Shown here: piece by piece, positions 1-7,386 of the stretch
Layout of the letters: the number at the start of each line of letters is the position of its first letter
How positions within the stretch are numbered: the first letter of the stretch is position 1
Source of the DNA: Aeromicrobium massiliense JC14
GTDB taxonomy: Bacteria > Actinomycetota > Actinomycetes > Propionibacteriales > Nocardioidaceae
Assembly: GCF_000312105.1 (NCBI RefSeq)
Contig: NZ_HE978636.1
Span: 816,841 to 880,840 of the forward strand
DNA: 64,000 nt
Direction: 5' to 3'
Translations under genes and position numbers: made by a program
Notes under the pieces: generated by a model
The model's input: only the letters and a program-made list of their open reading frames with translations
Told to the model about the DNA's origin: nothing
Databases searched by the model: none

Positions 1-2
1 GC

Positions 3-332
3 GCCTCGTCCGCCAAGCAGCTCGCCGCGTCCGGCTGTGTCGACCTCGTGCTGTCCGGCCACCTGCACCGCCAGGTCGGTCCGGACGTCGTCGAGGGCGA
101 GAACGGACGTCGCACGGTCACGCTCACCACCGCGTCCACCGGCGGCGCGGTCTACGCGTTCGCGCTGGGCAGCAAGCTGCGCCGAGCCGCGCAGGTGACG
201 ATCGTGACCTTCCGTGACGGCGCGCCGGTGGGCCTGCAGCCGGTGAACCTCGAGCCGGGCGGCATCGTGACCGTGCAGGACTTCGTGCCGATCACCCCGT
301 CGCCGCGCGACGCGGTGGAGGCGTTGCGCTGA
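3..332 (+). CDS. Metallophosphoesterase, C-terminal fragment (5' end outside window)
   Basis: The reading frame is open from the first bases of the window, so only about the last 109 residues are present. The segment SGHLHRQV contains the GHxH motif that supplies metal ligands at the end of calcineurin-like metallophosphoesterase domains. It is followed by a TTASTGGAV strand and a short beta-rich tail. The family hydrolyses phosphomono- or diesters with two bound metals; the substrate cannot be told from this fragment. The stop lies 1 bp from the stop of the convergent gene, with no hairpin between them. Confidence 0.75.
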   Translation, partial: ASSAKQLAASGCVDLVLSGHLHRQVGPDVVEGENGRRTVTLTTASTGGAVYAFALGSKLRRAAQVTIVTFRDGAPVGLQPVNLEPGGIVTVQDFVPITPSPRDAVEALR

Positions 333-333
333 G

Positions 334-654
334 CTAGCCGGCCTTCGCCGTCTCGGTCCGCTCGAGCAGCGGCCCGACCTCGGGCGCCACGCCCAGCGCG
401 CGCTCGGGGTCGTCCCTCGGCCAGTCGGTGAGCCAGGCGTGCAGGGTGCCGTCGTCGACGACGGTGCGCACGGAGCGGCCGCGCGAGCGGGCGGCGGCCC
501 GCGCGGCGCGCCGCCAGGCCTCGAGCTCGAGCGGGCACGCCGGGAGCGGACGCGAGACGTGGCCGCGAGCGTCGAGCGCGTCGCCGATCGCGGACTTCAT
601 CTCGTCGTACGACAGGCCGGTCGGCATCGGCATGACGCGGGTCCTGGGCTGCAT
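334..654 (-). CDS. Hypothetical protein, 106 aa
   Basis: Function not recognised. The ATG at 654 is chosen because a GGAGGA Shine-Dalgarno lies 5 nt upstream of it; an internal ATG at 633 has a weaker site. The protein is soluble, with no signal peptide or membrane segment, an Arg/Ala-rich middle and a TLHAWLTDWPRDDPERALG segment near the C-terminus. It is convergent with the metallophosphoesterase. Confidence 0.6.
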   Translation of the reverse strand: MQPRTRVMPMPTGLSYDEMKSAIGDALDARGHVSRPLPACPLELEAWRRAARAAARSRGRSVRTVVDDGTLHAWLTDWPRDDPERALGVAPEVGPLLERTETAKAG

Positions 655-839
655 GGGGGTCCTCCGGTCCGGACCGCCCCCGCGGTCGCACGTCCTCCCG
701 ACGACTGTCGGCACGTCCGCGAGGCTAGCGGCGCGGATCGGCTGCCGCTGGCGACGCGCCGGACGCCCGCAGGGTGTTCGCGTCGCGTTCGTCGCCCGTT
801 CTGCGCACCGGCCTCGTCCGTTCGTGGGACGCTCTCGCC

Positions 840-1187
840 GTGAGCGCGTGGAAGAGCCTGGCCCTGCTCGCGGCGGTGCTGGTCGTCGGGGTTGGCTTCC
901 TCGTGGTCGCCACCCCGTACGTCCCCGGCGACGACGGCGACTACCAGTGCGCGGCGCCGTGGGACGTCGTCCGGCACGACACCGACTCCGTGCGCTGGGG
1001 CGAGCCGCCGGTGGACGAGGACGGGATCGAGCGTCGTTGCCGCGTCGCGGCGCGCGACCAGTTCGACCTTGCCGGGCGGACGGGGACGGCTGCCGTGCTC
1101 GTCGCGGGGCTGTCCGTCGTGGCGCTCGCACGGGACCACCGCGCACGCCGACCCGCCCGGCGCCCTACGAGCAGCGGGCGAGGATGA
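840..1187 (+). CDS. Small membrane protein, 115 aa, hypothetical
   Basis: Starts at GTG 840; a GACGCT hexamer ends 6 nt upstream, a weak match to the leaderless-promoter arrangement seen elsewhere here. There is one N-terminal membrane helix (about residues 3-24), a Cys-containing extracytoplasmic stretch of about 60 residues with two cysteines, and a second short hydrophobic helix before an Arg-rich tail. The last 9 codons and the stop lie inside a 39-bp repeat copied from the end of the M20 peptidase gene, so the C-terminus may not be ancestral. Function unknown. Confidence 0.5.
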   Translation: MSAWKSLALLAAVLVVGVGFLVVATPYVPGDDGDYQCAAPWDVVRHDTDSVRWGEPPVDEDGIERRCRVAARDQFDLAGRTGTAAVLVAGLSVVALARDHRARRPARRPTSSGRG

Positions 1188-1195
1188 GCCGGGCG
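1157..1195. repeat. 39-bp direct repeat, copy 1
   Basis: Bases 1157-1195 are identical to 1753-1791, 596 bp away. In copy 2 the sequence encodes the last nine residues and stop of the M20 peptidase on the minus strand; in copy 1 it forms the end of the small membrane protein gene on the plus strand. The two copies bracket the PH-like gene. Confidence 0.95.
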
Positions 1196-1211
1196 GGCGT
1201 GGGAGGTCGGG

Positions 1212-1745
1212 ATGCCGCCTGAGGCGTCAGCCCGGATGGGTGCGGACGTGTCCGTGCTCCTGCTGCCGGCGATTCGAGCATGGGTCGGGCTCCTGTACGG
1301 CGTTCCCGTGGCGACGGTCTGGCAGCTGGCTGAGCTGAACCTGGACGCCTTCCTGGTCATCGTCGGATCGGCGGTCGGCGGGGGCGTCCTGTACGGGGTT
1401 CTCCAGCTGGCCTTCTGGGCCGCCTTGGGGCTCGGGACGTCGTACGTCGTGACCGACGGGCACCTGGAGTGGCGCCGCTTCGGCATCGTCCGGAGACGGG
1501 TGCCCGTCGAGGCGATCGAGTGGGTGGACGTCGACTACCTCTACACGTTCCGCGACCTGTTCTGGAAGCTGACCTACGCGCCGTGGGACCCGCCCCACCT
1601 GGACGTGGCCCTGCCGGATCGCGAGGAGCTGATCGAGCTCGGGCACATCCTGGTGATGCGCGACGGTCCGGCACGGATCGACGACTTCCTCCGGCGGCAC
1701 GGGATCCCGGTGCTCGCCGACGCCGACACCGTCCAGGGCGCCTGA
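1212..1745 (+). CDS. Membrane protein with PH-like domain, 177 aa
   Basis: ATG 1212 has GGGAGGT 5 nt upstream. There are two hydrophobic segments (about residues 18-38 and 48-75). A cytoplasmic part follows that begins SYVVTDGHLEWRRFGIVRRRVP and contains an IEWVDVDYLY strand. This two-helix plus PH-like fold layout is typical of small bacterial PH-domain membrane proteins, whose role is generally unknown. The gene lies between two copies of a 39-bp direct repeat, so it may have arrived by insertion or through a local duplication. Confidence 0.6.
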   Translation: MPPEASARMGADVSVLLLPAIRAWVGLLYGVPVATVWQLAELNLDAFLVIVGSAVGGGVLYGVLQLAFWAALGLGTSYVVTDGHLEWRRFGIVRRRVPVEAIEWVDVDYLYTFRDLFWKLTYAPWDPPHLDVALPDREELIELGHILVMRDGPARIDDFLRRHGIPVLADADTVQGA

Positions 1746-1752
1746 GACCCGA

Positions 1753-1791
1753 CCGGCGCCCTACGAGCAGCGGGCGAGGATGAGCCGGGCG
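1753..1791. repeat. 39-bp direct repeat, copy 2 (3' end of M20 peptidase gene)
   Basis: Exact second copy of 1157-1195. It contains the stop codon and last codons of the M20 peptidase gene plus 8 bp beyond it, so this is the likely original copy. Confidence 0.95.
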
Positions 1792-2960
1792 TAGGTCTCG
1801 GCCGCGGCGACGACCTCGTCGATGCGCACCGACTCGTCGACCGCGTGTGCGTTCGCGATGTCGCCCGGGCCGAGCTGCAGCGTCGGGACGCCCGCCGCCG
1901 CGTACTGGCGCAGGTCCGAGCCGTAGGGCGCGCCGACCGCCGACATGGCCGGGTCGCCGGCCGCGGCCCGCACCTCGTCCAGGAACGGGTGGCCCTCGGG
2001 CAGGCTGCCGGCTGCGAACTGGCCGCCGGGCCAGGTGACGACCGCCGGGTTCTTGCGCAGCCACGTGTGGTCCGCCGCCGCGACCGCGGCCTCGAACACG
2101 GCGCGCGCCTCGGCGAACGACTCACCCGGACGCGTGCCGAAGCGGCCCTCGGCGACGAGCCGGTCCGGGATCGTCGAGGCCCAGTCGCCCGCCTCGAGCG
2201 TCCCGACGCTGATCGGGAACGGGCGGGCGTCGAACGGCGCGGGCGGGGTCGCGTTGCGCTCCGCGTCCAGTCGGCGCAGCGAGGCGTGCACCGCCTCGAA
2301 GACCTCGATCGCGCTCACCCCGGCGTCCGGGCGCGAGCCGTGCGTGGACGAGCCGGAGAGCTCGATCCGGAAGGTGAGGGCGCCGGCATTGGCGGTCACG
2401 ATCGTGCCCGCCGTCGGCTCGGCGATGAGGCACGCGTCGCCGGTGTGCCCGCGGCGCAGCGTCGCGAACGCGCCCAGCCCGCCGTCCTCCTCGCCGATCA
2501 CGGTGTGGACGGCGAACGGGCGGCGCAGCTCGACGCCGCTCGACACCACCGCGCGGGCGGCGGCGAAGATCGCGGCGACGCCACCCTTCATGTCGCAGAC
2601 GCCGCGACCGAACCAGGTGCCGTCCAGCTCGCGCAGCACCCACGGGTCACCGCCGGTCCAGGCCTCGGACTCGCCCGGCGGGACGACGTCCACGTGCCCG
2701 TTGAGGATCAGTGCGGGCGTGCCGGGGCCGGACGTCGCGACGCAGCCCCACGCCTCGGCGCGCTCGACCTCCTCGCCCGGGTGATCCGGGTCGGCGCGCA
2801 GGGCGTCGACGTCGAGCTGCCACAGGTCGACGTCCAGCCCGAGCCCAGCCAGAGTCGCCGCGCACCAGCGCTGCGCCAGCACCTCAGACTCGCTGCCCCC
2901 GACGCTCGCCAGGCTGACGAGCTGGGTGAGGTCGCGCCGCACCAGGTCGATGTCGATCAT
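1761..2960 (-). CDS. M20 family metallopeptidase (ArgE/DapE/CPG2 type)
   Basis: 399 residues. Metal-site motifs are visible in order: NGHVDVVPPGE (His/Asp ligands), GVCDMKGG (bridging Asp) and IGEEDGG (catalytic Glu and ligand Glu). The dimerisation domain sits between about residues 175 and 290. The family removes acyl groups or hydrolyses peptides and amides with two zinc ions in the cytoplasm; the substrate is not predictable here. ATG 2960 is preferred over the longer frame because TACGCT (2968-2973) ends 7 nt before it and no Shine-Dalgarno is present, which suggests a leaderless mRNA. It is divergent from the trp leader. Confidence 0.85.
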   Translation of the reverse strand: MIDIDLVRRDLTQLVSLASVGGSESEVLAQRWCAATLAGLGLDVDLWQLDVDALRADPDHPGEEVERAEAWGCVATSGPGTPALILNGHVDVVPPGESEAWTGGDPWVLRELDGTWFGRGVCDMKGGVAAIFAAARAVVSSGVELRRPFAVHTVIGEEDGGLGAFATLRRGHTGDACLIAEPTAGTIVTANAGALTFRIELSGSSTHGSRPDAGVSAIEVFEAVHASLRRLDAERNATPPAPFDARPFPISVGTLEAGDWASTIPDRLVAEGRFGTRPGESFAEARAVFEAAVAAADHTWLRKNPAVVTWPGGQFAAGSLPEGHPFLDEVRAAAGDPAMSAVGAPYGSDLRQYAAAGVPTLQLGPGDIANAHAVDESVRIDEVVAAAETYARLILARCS

Positions 2961-3017
2961 GGCGGCGAGCGTAAGACACCCGGTGGGGACGGCTCGCGCT
3001 GCGGTACGCTTCGACCC

Positions 3018-3056
3018 ATGACAGCCCGGCCCCTGACCTGGTGGCGCCACCCGTAG
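3018..3056 (+). CDS. trpL: trp operon leader peptide (MTARPLTWWRHP)
   Basis: A 12-codon ORF with two adjacent Trp codons lies 83 bp upstream of the anthranilate synthase gene. The hexamer TACGCT at 3005-3010 ends 7 nt before the ATG and there is no Shine-Dalgarno, so the leader is probably translated from a leaderless transcript. Stalling at the Trp pair when charged tRNA-Trp is scarce would alter folding of the downstream RNA. The end of the ORF sits in a GCCACC/GGTGGC hairpin that includes its stop codon. Confidence 0.9.
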   Translation: MTARPLTWWRHP

Positions 3057-3073
3057 GTGGCCTGTCGACTTCT

Positions 3074-3107
3074 GCCCAGACCGCCTCACGGCCGGCTCTG
3101 GGCTTTT
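3074..3107 (+). terminator. Trp attenuator terminator hairpin
   Basis: Arms GCCCAGA (3074-3080) and TCTGGGC (3097-3103) pair perfectly and are followed at once by TTTT, forming an intrinsic terminator. An alternative pairing of GGTGG (3056-3060) with CCGCC (3081-3085, one G-U) would disrupt it and could act as the antiterminator. With the Trp-Trp leader ORF this is a classic ribosome-mediated attenuator. Confidence 0.85.
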
Positions 3108-3139
3108 CTCTTCCCGGGCCGCCGAGCCAGGAGAACCAC

Positions 3140-5014
3140 ATGACGCACCTCGACGACCTGCTCGCCCAGCCCGCCTGGGCGATCGTGCGCACGCGCGCCA
3201 GCGACACCGTCACGCTCGTCGGCGGCCCCCGCACCGACCTCGAGCGGCTCGCCGACGTCCCGCTGGGCACCGGGCCCGGCCAGGGCTGGGAGCAGCTCGT
3301 GCTCGTGCCGTTCCAGCAGGTGCGCGAGCGCGGCTTCGAGGCGCACGACGACGGCACCCCGCTGACGTCCATCGCCGCCGACCTGCTGCGCGAGGTGCCG
3401 CTGGACGAGCTGCTGGCGCTGCTGCCCGACACCGAGATCGAGCTGGCCGACCGCGGCGGCTTCGAGACGTCCGACGAGGAGTACGCCGGCATCGTCCAGG
3501 CGATCATCGACGACGAGATCGGCCGCGGCGAGGGCGCCAACCTCGTGGTCGGACGCCGCTACCGGGCGCAGGTCGCCGACTGGGGCCACGGCCGCGCGCT
3601 CACCGTGCTGCGCCGTCTGCTCGAGCGCGAGCGCGGTGCCTTCTGGACGTTCTGCGTCTTCACCGGCGACCGCTACCTGATCGGCGCGAGCCCCGAGCGG
3701 CACGTCAGCGTCGACGCCGGCCAGGTGCGGATGAACCCGATCAGCGGCACCTTCCGCCTGCGCGGCCTGGAGACCCAGGCCGAGCGCAAGGCCGCGCTGC
3801 TGGAGTTCCTGCGCGACGAGAAGGAGATCTACGAGCTGTTCATGGTGGTGGACGAGGAGCTCAAGCAGATGTGTGACATCTGCCACGAGGGCGGCATGGT
3901 GCTCGGCCCGTTCCTCAAGCCCATGACCCACCTCGTCCACACCGAGTACCTGCTCGCCGGACGCACCCGCATGGACGTGCGCGACGTGCTGCGCCAGTCG
4001 ATGTTCGCCGCCACGGTCACCGGCAGCCCGGTCGAGAACGCCTGCCGCCTGATCAAGCAGTACGAGCCGCAGGGCCGCGGCTACTACGCCGGCGTGGCCG
4101 CACTGGTGGGCCGCGACGCGAACGGCGCGCAGGTCGCCGACGCGCCCATCCTCATCCGCACCGCGGACGTCGACCTGGAGGGCAACGTCGTCGTCACCGC
4201 CGGCGCGACGCTCGTGCGCGACTCCGACGCGATGTACGAGACGAAGGAGACCTGGGCGAAGGCGTCCGGCGTGCTCAGCGCGTTCGGCCTGGTCGAGCAG
4301 GCGCCCGAGGCGGTGCCCGGCCACGACGACTTCACCCGCGACGACGAGGTGCTCATCGCGCTCGGCTCGCGCAACCAGCGGCTGAGCCAGTTCTGGCTGA
4401 GCGACCAGTCGGGCGCGGCCCCGCGGCCCGAGCTGGCCGGCAAGCGCGTCGTCGTGCTCGACGGCGAGGACGACTTCGTCAACATGCTGCGCCACGTCTT
4501 CGGCGTGCTCGGCATGACCACGGACGTCGTCCGGCACGACGAGTACACCGACGGCGCGCTGGACGGCTACGACCTGGTGGTGCTCGGGCCCGGACCCGGT
4601 GACCCGCGCGACGGCGACGACGCGAAGATCGCGACGATCGGTCGCGCGGCGGACGCCCTGCTCGAGGCCGAGCGGCCGTTCCTCGCCGTCTGCCTGGGCC
4701 ATCAGGTGCTGAGCCGGAAGGTCGGCCTGGACCTCGCGTTCAAGGACATCGTCTTCCAGGGAACGCAGAGCCGGCTGCCGGTGCTGGGCCGCGACGAGAC
4801 CGTCGGGTTCTACAACACGTTCGTGGCCCGGGTGCCCGAGAGCGGTCTGCCCGACGGCGTCACGGTCGAGCGCGAGGAGGCCAGCGGCGACGTGCACCTG
4901 GTGGCGGGCCCGCACTACCGCGGCATCCAGTTCCACGCCGAGTCGGTGCTGACCCAGAACGGCTTCCGGATCCTGCGCGACCTCGTGCTCCAGCTCCTGG
5001 CCCCCGAGAAGTAG
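3140..5014 (+). CDS. trpEG: Anthranilate synthase, fused component I + glutamine amidotransferase
   Basis: 624 residues; ATG 3140 follows an AGGAG site. The N-terminal two thirds is a chorismate-binding domain (INPISGTF-like MNPISGTFRLRG, GSPVENACRLIKQYE and AGATLVRDSD segments). The C-terminal 190 residues are a class I amidotransferase with the nucleophile Cys in LAVCLGHQ and the His/Glu pair in FHAESV. The enzyme makes anthranilate from chorismate and glutamine, the first step of Trp synthesis. The fused order resembles PhzE as well, and annotation pipelines often use the phenazine label. The Trp-codon leader and attenuator immediately upstream argue strongly for Trp biosynthesis. No phenazine genes are nearby. 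Confidence 0.85.
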   Translation: MTHLDDLLAQPAWAIVRTRASDTVTLVGGPRTDLERLADVPLGTGPGQGWEQLVLVPFQQVRERGFEAHDDGTPLTSIAADLLREVPLDELLALLPDTEIELADRGGFETSDEEYAGIVQAIIDDEIGRGEGANLVVGRRYRAQVADWGHGRALTVLRRLLERERGAFWTFCVFTGDRYLIGASPERHVSVDAGQVRMNPISGTFRLRGLETQAERKAALLEFLRDEKEIYELFMVVDEELKQMCDICHEGGMVLGPFLKPMTHLVHTEYLLAGRTRMDVRDVLRQSMFAATVTGSPVENACRLIKQYEPQGRGYYAGVAALVGRDANGAQVADAPILIRTADVDLEGNVVVTAGATLVRDSDAMYETKETWAKASGVLSAFGLVEQAPEAVPGHDDFTRDDEVLIALGSRNQRLSQFWLSDQSGAAPRPELAGKRVVVLDGEDDFVNMLRHVFGVLGMTTDVVRHDEYTDGALDGYDLVVLGPGPGDPRDGDDAKIATIGRAADALLEAERPFLAVCLGHQVLSRKVGLDLAFKDIVFQGTQSRLPVLGRDETVGFYNTFVARVPESGLPDGVTVEREEASGDVHLVAGPHYRGIQFHAESVLTQNGFRILRDLVLQLLAPEK

Positions 5015-5051
5015 GGGGCCGACGGACCCGGCGCGTCGGTACCGTCGCGCC

Positions 5052-5453
5052 ATGACCGCCCCAGCGCCGTACCTGCTCCTGCCCGGCACCGCTCGGGAGG
5101 CGCTGACGTTCTACGCCGAGACGTTCGGTGGCCGCGTGCAGCTGCACACGTACGCCGAGTTCGGCCGCGACGACGGCCCGGCCGAGGCGGTCGCCCACGG
5201 GTACCTGGCGGACGGCCCGGTGGAGCTGTTCGCCGCCGACGTCGCCGGGGACGATCCTGCGTTCGCCGCTCGAGGACTCATGCTGTCGCTGCTCGGCGCC
5301 GCCCCTGCTGGGACGGCGCACGCGTGGTTCGTCGCCCTGAGCGACGGGGGACAGGTCGTCAGCGACCTGCAGCAGCGTCCGTGGGGCGCATCGGACGGGC
5401 AGGTCGTGGACCGGTTCGGCGTGCCCTGGCTGCTGGGCTACGAGCCGGCCTAG
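5052..5453 (+). CDS. VOC/PhnB-like glyoxalase-fold protein, 133 aa
   Basis: The pattern YLLLPGTAREALTFYAETFGG at the start and WGASDGQVVDRFGVPW near the end are typical of PhnB-type vicinal-oxygen-chelate proteins. These are mostly single-domain, dimeric and of unknown substrate. TACCGT (5040-5045) ends 6 nt before the ATG and there is no Shine-Dalgarno. Its stop shares a CTAG with the stop of the convergent EamA gene (4-bp overlap). Confidence 0.8.
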   Translation: MTAPAPYLLLPGTAREALTFYAETFGGRVQLHTYAEFGRDDGPAEAVAHGYLADGPVELFAADVAGDDPAFAARGLMLSLLGAAPAGTAHAWFVALSDGGQVVSDLQQRPWGASDGQVVDRFGVPWLLGYEPA

Positions 5454-6343
5454 GCCTCGGCGACGACCTTGCGGTGCGGACGGATGCGCGTGATCGCGAC
5501 GCCGGCGAGGCTCAGCACGCCGCCGACGAGGGCGAGCGCGGCCGGGGTCTCGTCGAGGATCGCCCAGGCGATGCCCGTGGCGACGACCGGGACGAGGTAG
5601 GTGGTCGAGGCCGCCTGGCCGCTGGTGATGCGGGCCAGCGCGTACGACCAGGTGCTGAACCCGATCGCGGTGGGGAACACGCCCAGGTAGACCAGCCACA
5701 GCACGTCGGACGTCGTCGCGTCGCCGAGCTCGCGGAACAGGTGGGGCGCGAACGGCAGGCAGACGATCGCGCCGACGACGCAGCCCAGCCAGACCGACAT
5801 GACCGGCTTGACGTGGGCCAGCGCGGGCTTCTGGGTGAGCGTGCCGATCGCGTAGGTGACCGCCGCGACGAGGCACAGCACGACGCCGGTCGTGCTCGCG
5901 GTCTCGACGGCGTCGGGGTCGCGCGTGCCCAGGGCGATGAGCGCCACGCCGGAGAACGCGACCGCGATGCCGACCAGCAGCGGCTTGGGGAAGCCCTCGC
6001 CGAGCACGAACCCGGCGAACAGGGCGACCAGGGCGGGGGCCACGTTCACCACCAGCGCGGCGGTGCCGGCGTCGAGGTGCTGCTCGCCGGCGTTGAGCGC
6101 GATGTTGTAGATGCCGAACCACACGACGCCGTAGATCACCACCAGCAGCAGCGGGCGTCCGGTGGGCATCGTCGCGCGGGTGGGACGGGCGATCAGCGTG
6201 AGGACGAGCGCGCCCACGAGCACCCGGCCCAAGGTCAGCGAGCCGGGGGAGAAGGCGTCGCCGAGGGCACGGATGGCCACGAAGGCCGAGGCCCACAGCA
6301 GGACGGTGACGGCCAGGGCCGGCACGGAGAGGTCGCGTCGCAC
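5450..6343 (-). CDS. EamA-family (DMT superfamily) transporter, 297 aa
   Basis: About ten predicted membrane helices in two EamA repeats; the second repeat starts near the TTGVVLCLVAAVTYAIG segment. Members export amino acids or other small metabolites across the inner membrane; substrate not assigned. The GTG start at 6343 is preceded by TAGCGT (6350-6355) with a 6-nt gap, so the mRNA is probably leaderless. The C-terminus is a short basic cytoplasmic tail. Confidence 0.85.
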   Translation of the reverse strand: MRRDLSVPALAVTVLLWASAFVAIRALGDAFSPGSLTLGRVLVGALVLTLIARPTRATMPTGRPLLLVVIYGVVWFGIYNIALNAGEQHLDAGTAALVVNVAPALVALFAGFVLGEGFPKPLLVGIAVAFSGVALIALGTRDPDAVETASTTGVVLCLVAAVTYAIGTLTQKPALAHVKPVMSVWLGCVVGAIVCLPFAPHLFRELGDATTSDVLWLVYLGVFPTAIGFSTWSYALARITSGQAASTTYLVPVVATGIAWAILDETPAALALVGGVLSLAGVAITRIRPHRKVVAEA

Positions 6344-6511
6344 GACCTCACGCTAGGCCCGGCCACCGACAGGGACGAGGCTCGCACCGGCCAGACGTGC
6401 GCGACATCCCGCCAACCCGGCGGAAATTCACGTGTTCACATGCGGCGATGCGTCACCGGTGGCGCGTTCCACCGCCCCTAGGTTGAGCCTCGACCTGAGG
6501 AAGAGGTGGAG

Positions 6512-6868
6512 ATGCGCAGCAGACCGCTGAGGGAGATGGTCGACCTGGTGATCGACCAGGCCGAGATGGAGAACCCGCACGTCCGCTTCAGCGTCTGGCT
6601 GTCCCCGGACAACGCCGCCGTGTTCGCCGCCACCTACCGCCGCCACGAGGTCGTCGGTTCCGGCCTGGTCGGCGACGAGCTGGTGCGCCTGGAGCCCGTG
6701 CTCGACGGCACGGTGGGCTCCGCGCGGGCCAGCAGCTACCTGGCCGACCTGGACGAGGAGATCATCAGCGTCTTCGGCTCGGTGCTGGACGTCGCTCGCA
6801 TCACGGCCGCGTCGGCGACCGCCGCGGCCCGGGCGCTGCCCGACGGTCCGCGCGCCCTGCAGGCCTGA
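6512..6868 (+). CDS. Hypothetical protein, 118 aa
   Basis: Not recognised. A soluble alpha/beta protein without signal or membrane segment. An in-frame GTG at 6506 is an alternative start: both starts have a purine-rich GAGG/AAGAGG site at a fitting distance, so the choice is open. Upstream, TAGGTT at 6479-6484 could be the -10. Orientation and 43-bp spacing allow expression apart from the next gene, which has its own promoter-like element. Confidence 0.6.
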   Translation: MRSRPLREMVDLVIDQAEMENPHVRFSVWLSPDNAAVFAATYRRHEVVGSGLVGDELVRLEPVLDGTVGSARASSYLADLDEEIISVFGSVLDVARITAASATAAARALPDGPRALQA

Positions 6869-6911
6869 CCCGGCTGGTCCGCGCCACCGTGCGGCGCTTA
6901 CCGTGGATGAC

Positions 6912-7136
6912 GTGCACGACGCCGTTCCGACTCCCTCCGACGAGGTCGAGACGTACCCGCGCCACGGCCTGTGGCACAACCGGCTGATCGCCTCGGACGG
7001 CGGGTTCCTGGGCACCCACACCACGCGCGACGAGGCGGTCGCCGCCGGACGCGACGAGGCTCGCTGGCGCGGCGTCCCGCACGTCGTCCGCGAGGCCGAC
7101 GGCAGCACGCAGCGCCGCGTCCTCGACGACGCCTGA
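6912..7136 (+). CDS. DUF2188-like small protein, 74 aa
   Basis: The pattern of an N-terminal W-H-N segment, then FLGTHTTRDEAVAAGRDEA and RGVPHVVREADG, resembles the DUF2188 fold (short beta-beta-alpha-beta proteins of unknown role). GTG 6912 is chosen over an in-frame GTG at 6903 because TACCGT at 6899-6904 ends 7 nt before it, the leaderless spacing seen at many genes here. Confidence 0.6.
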   Translation: MHDAVPTPSDEVETYPRHGLWHNRLIASDGGFLGTHTTRDEAVAAGRDEARWRGVPHVVREADGSTQRRVLDDA

Positions 7137-7332
7137 TCCTCGGGGCACGCGTCCGGGTCTGGCAGGCGGAGACTCCGACACCTCCCGCTGAGGAGTGAGG
7201 CTCCCGGACCCGGCCCGGCTCGAACGGGCAGCCACCCTCACCTGCAGCGGGCTGGACGCACCCTTACCGGGTAGGTGCGCCTTGGGCGGGCTCAGGTCGC
7301 ACGGTACCCCACATCGCTGACCGCCCTCGCCG
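7137..7332. other. Intergenic region with several weak hairpins
   Basis: About 200 bases with no convincing gene. GTCCGGG/CCCGGAC (about 7151-7210) and CGCACC/GGTGCG (7257-7279) can pair. A 5-bp stem with a TTCGAGC loop on the minus strand looks like a tRNA T-arm, but no matching acceptor, D or anticodon arm was found. Confidence 0.5.
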
Positions 7333-7376
7333 ACGACGAAGGGCCGACGACCACGAGGTCGTCGGCCCTTCGTCGT
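7333..7376 (-). terminator. Perfect 20-bp stem terminator after pepD
   Basis: Left arm 7333-7352 and right arm 7357-7376 are perfectly complementary with a 4-nt ACGA loop, 10 bp past the pepD stop. There is no T-tract, as is common in actinobacteria. The base of the stem reads ACGACGAAGGG, shared with the hairpin at 25635-25674. Confidence 0.85.
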
Positions 7377-7386
7377 GCTGGAGCGA

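Noticed and set aside
3140..5014. Phenazine biosynthesis gene phzE
   Set aside because: The fused domain order fits both, but a Trp-Trp leader peptide and attenuator lie directly upstream and no other phenazine genes are present.
7190..7285. Possible tRNA on the minus strand, because of a T-arm-like stem with a TTCGAGC loop
   Set aside because: The expected matching 5' acceptor strand, D-arm and anticodon arm were not found at any allowed distance.
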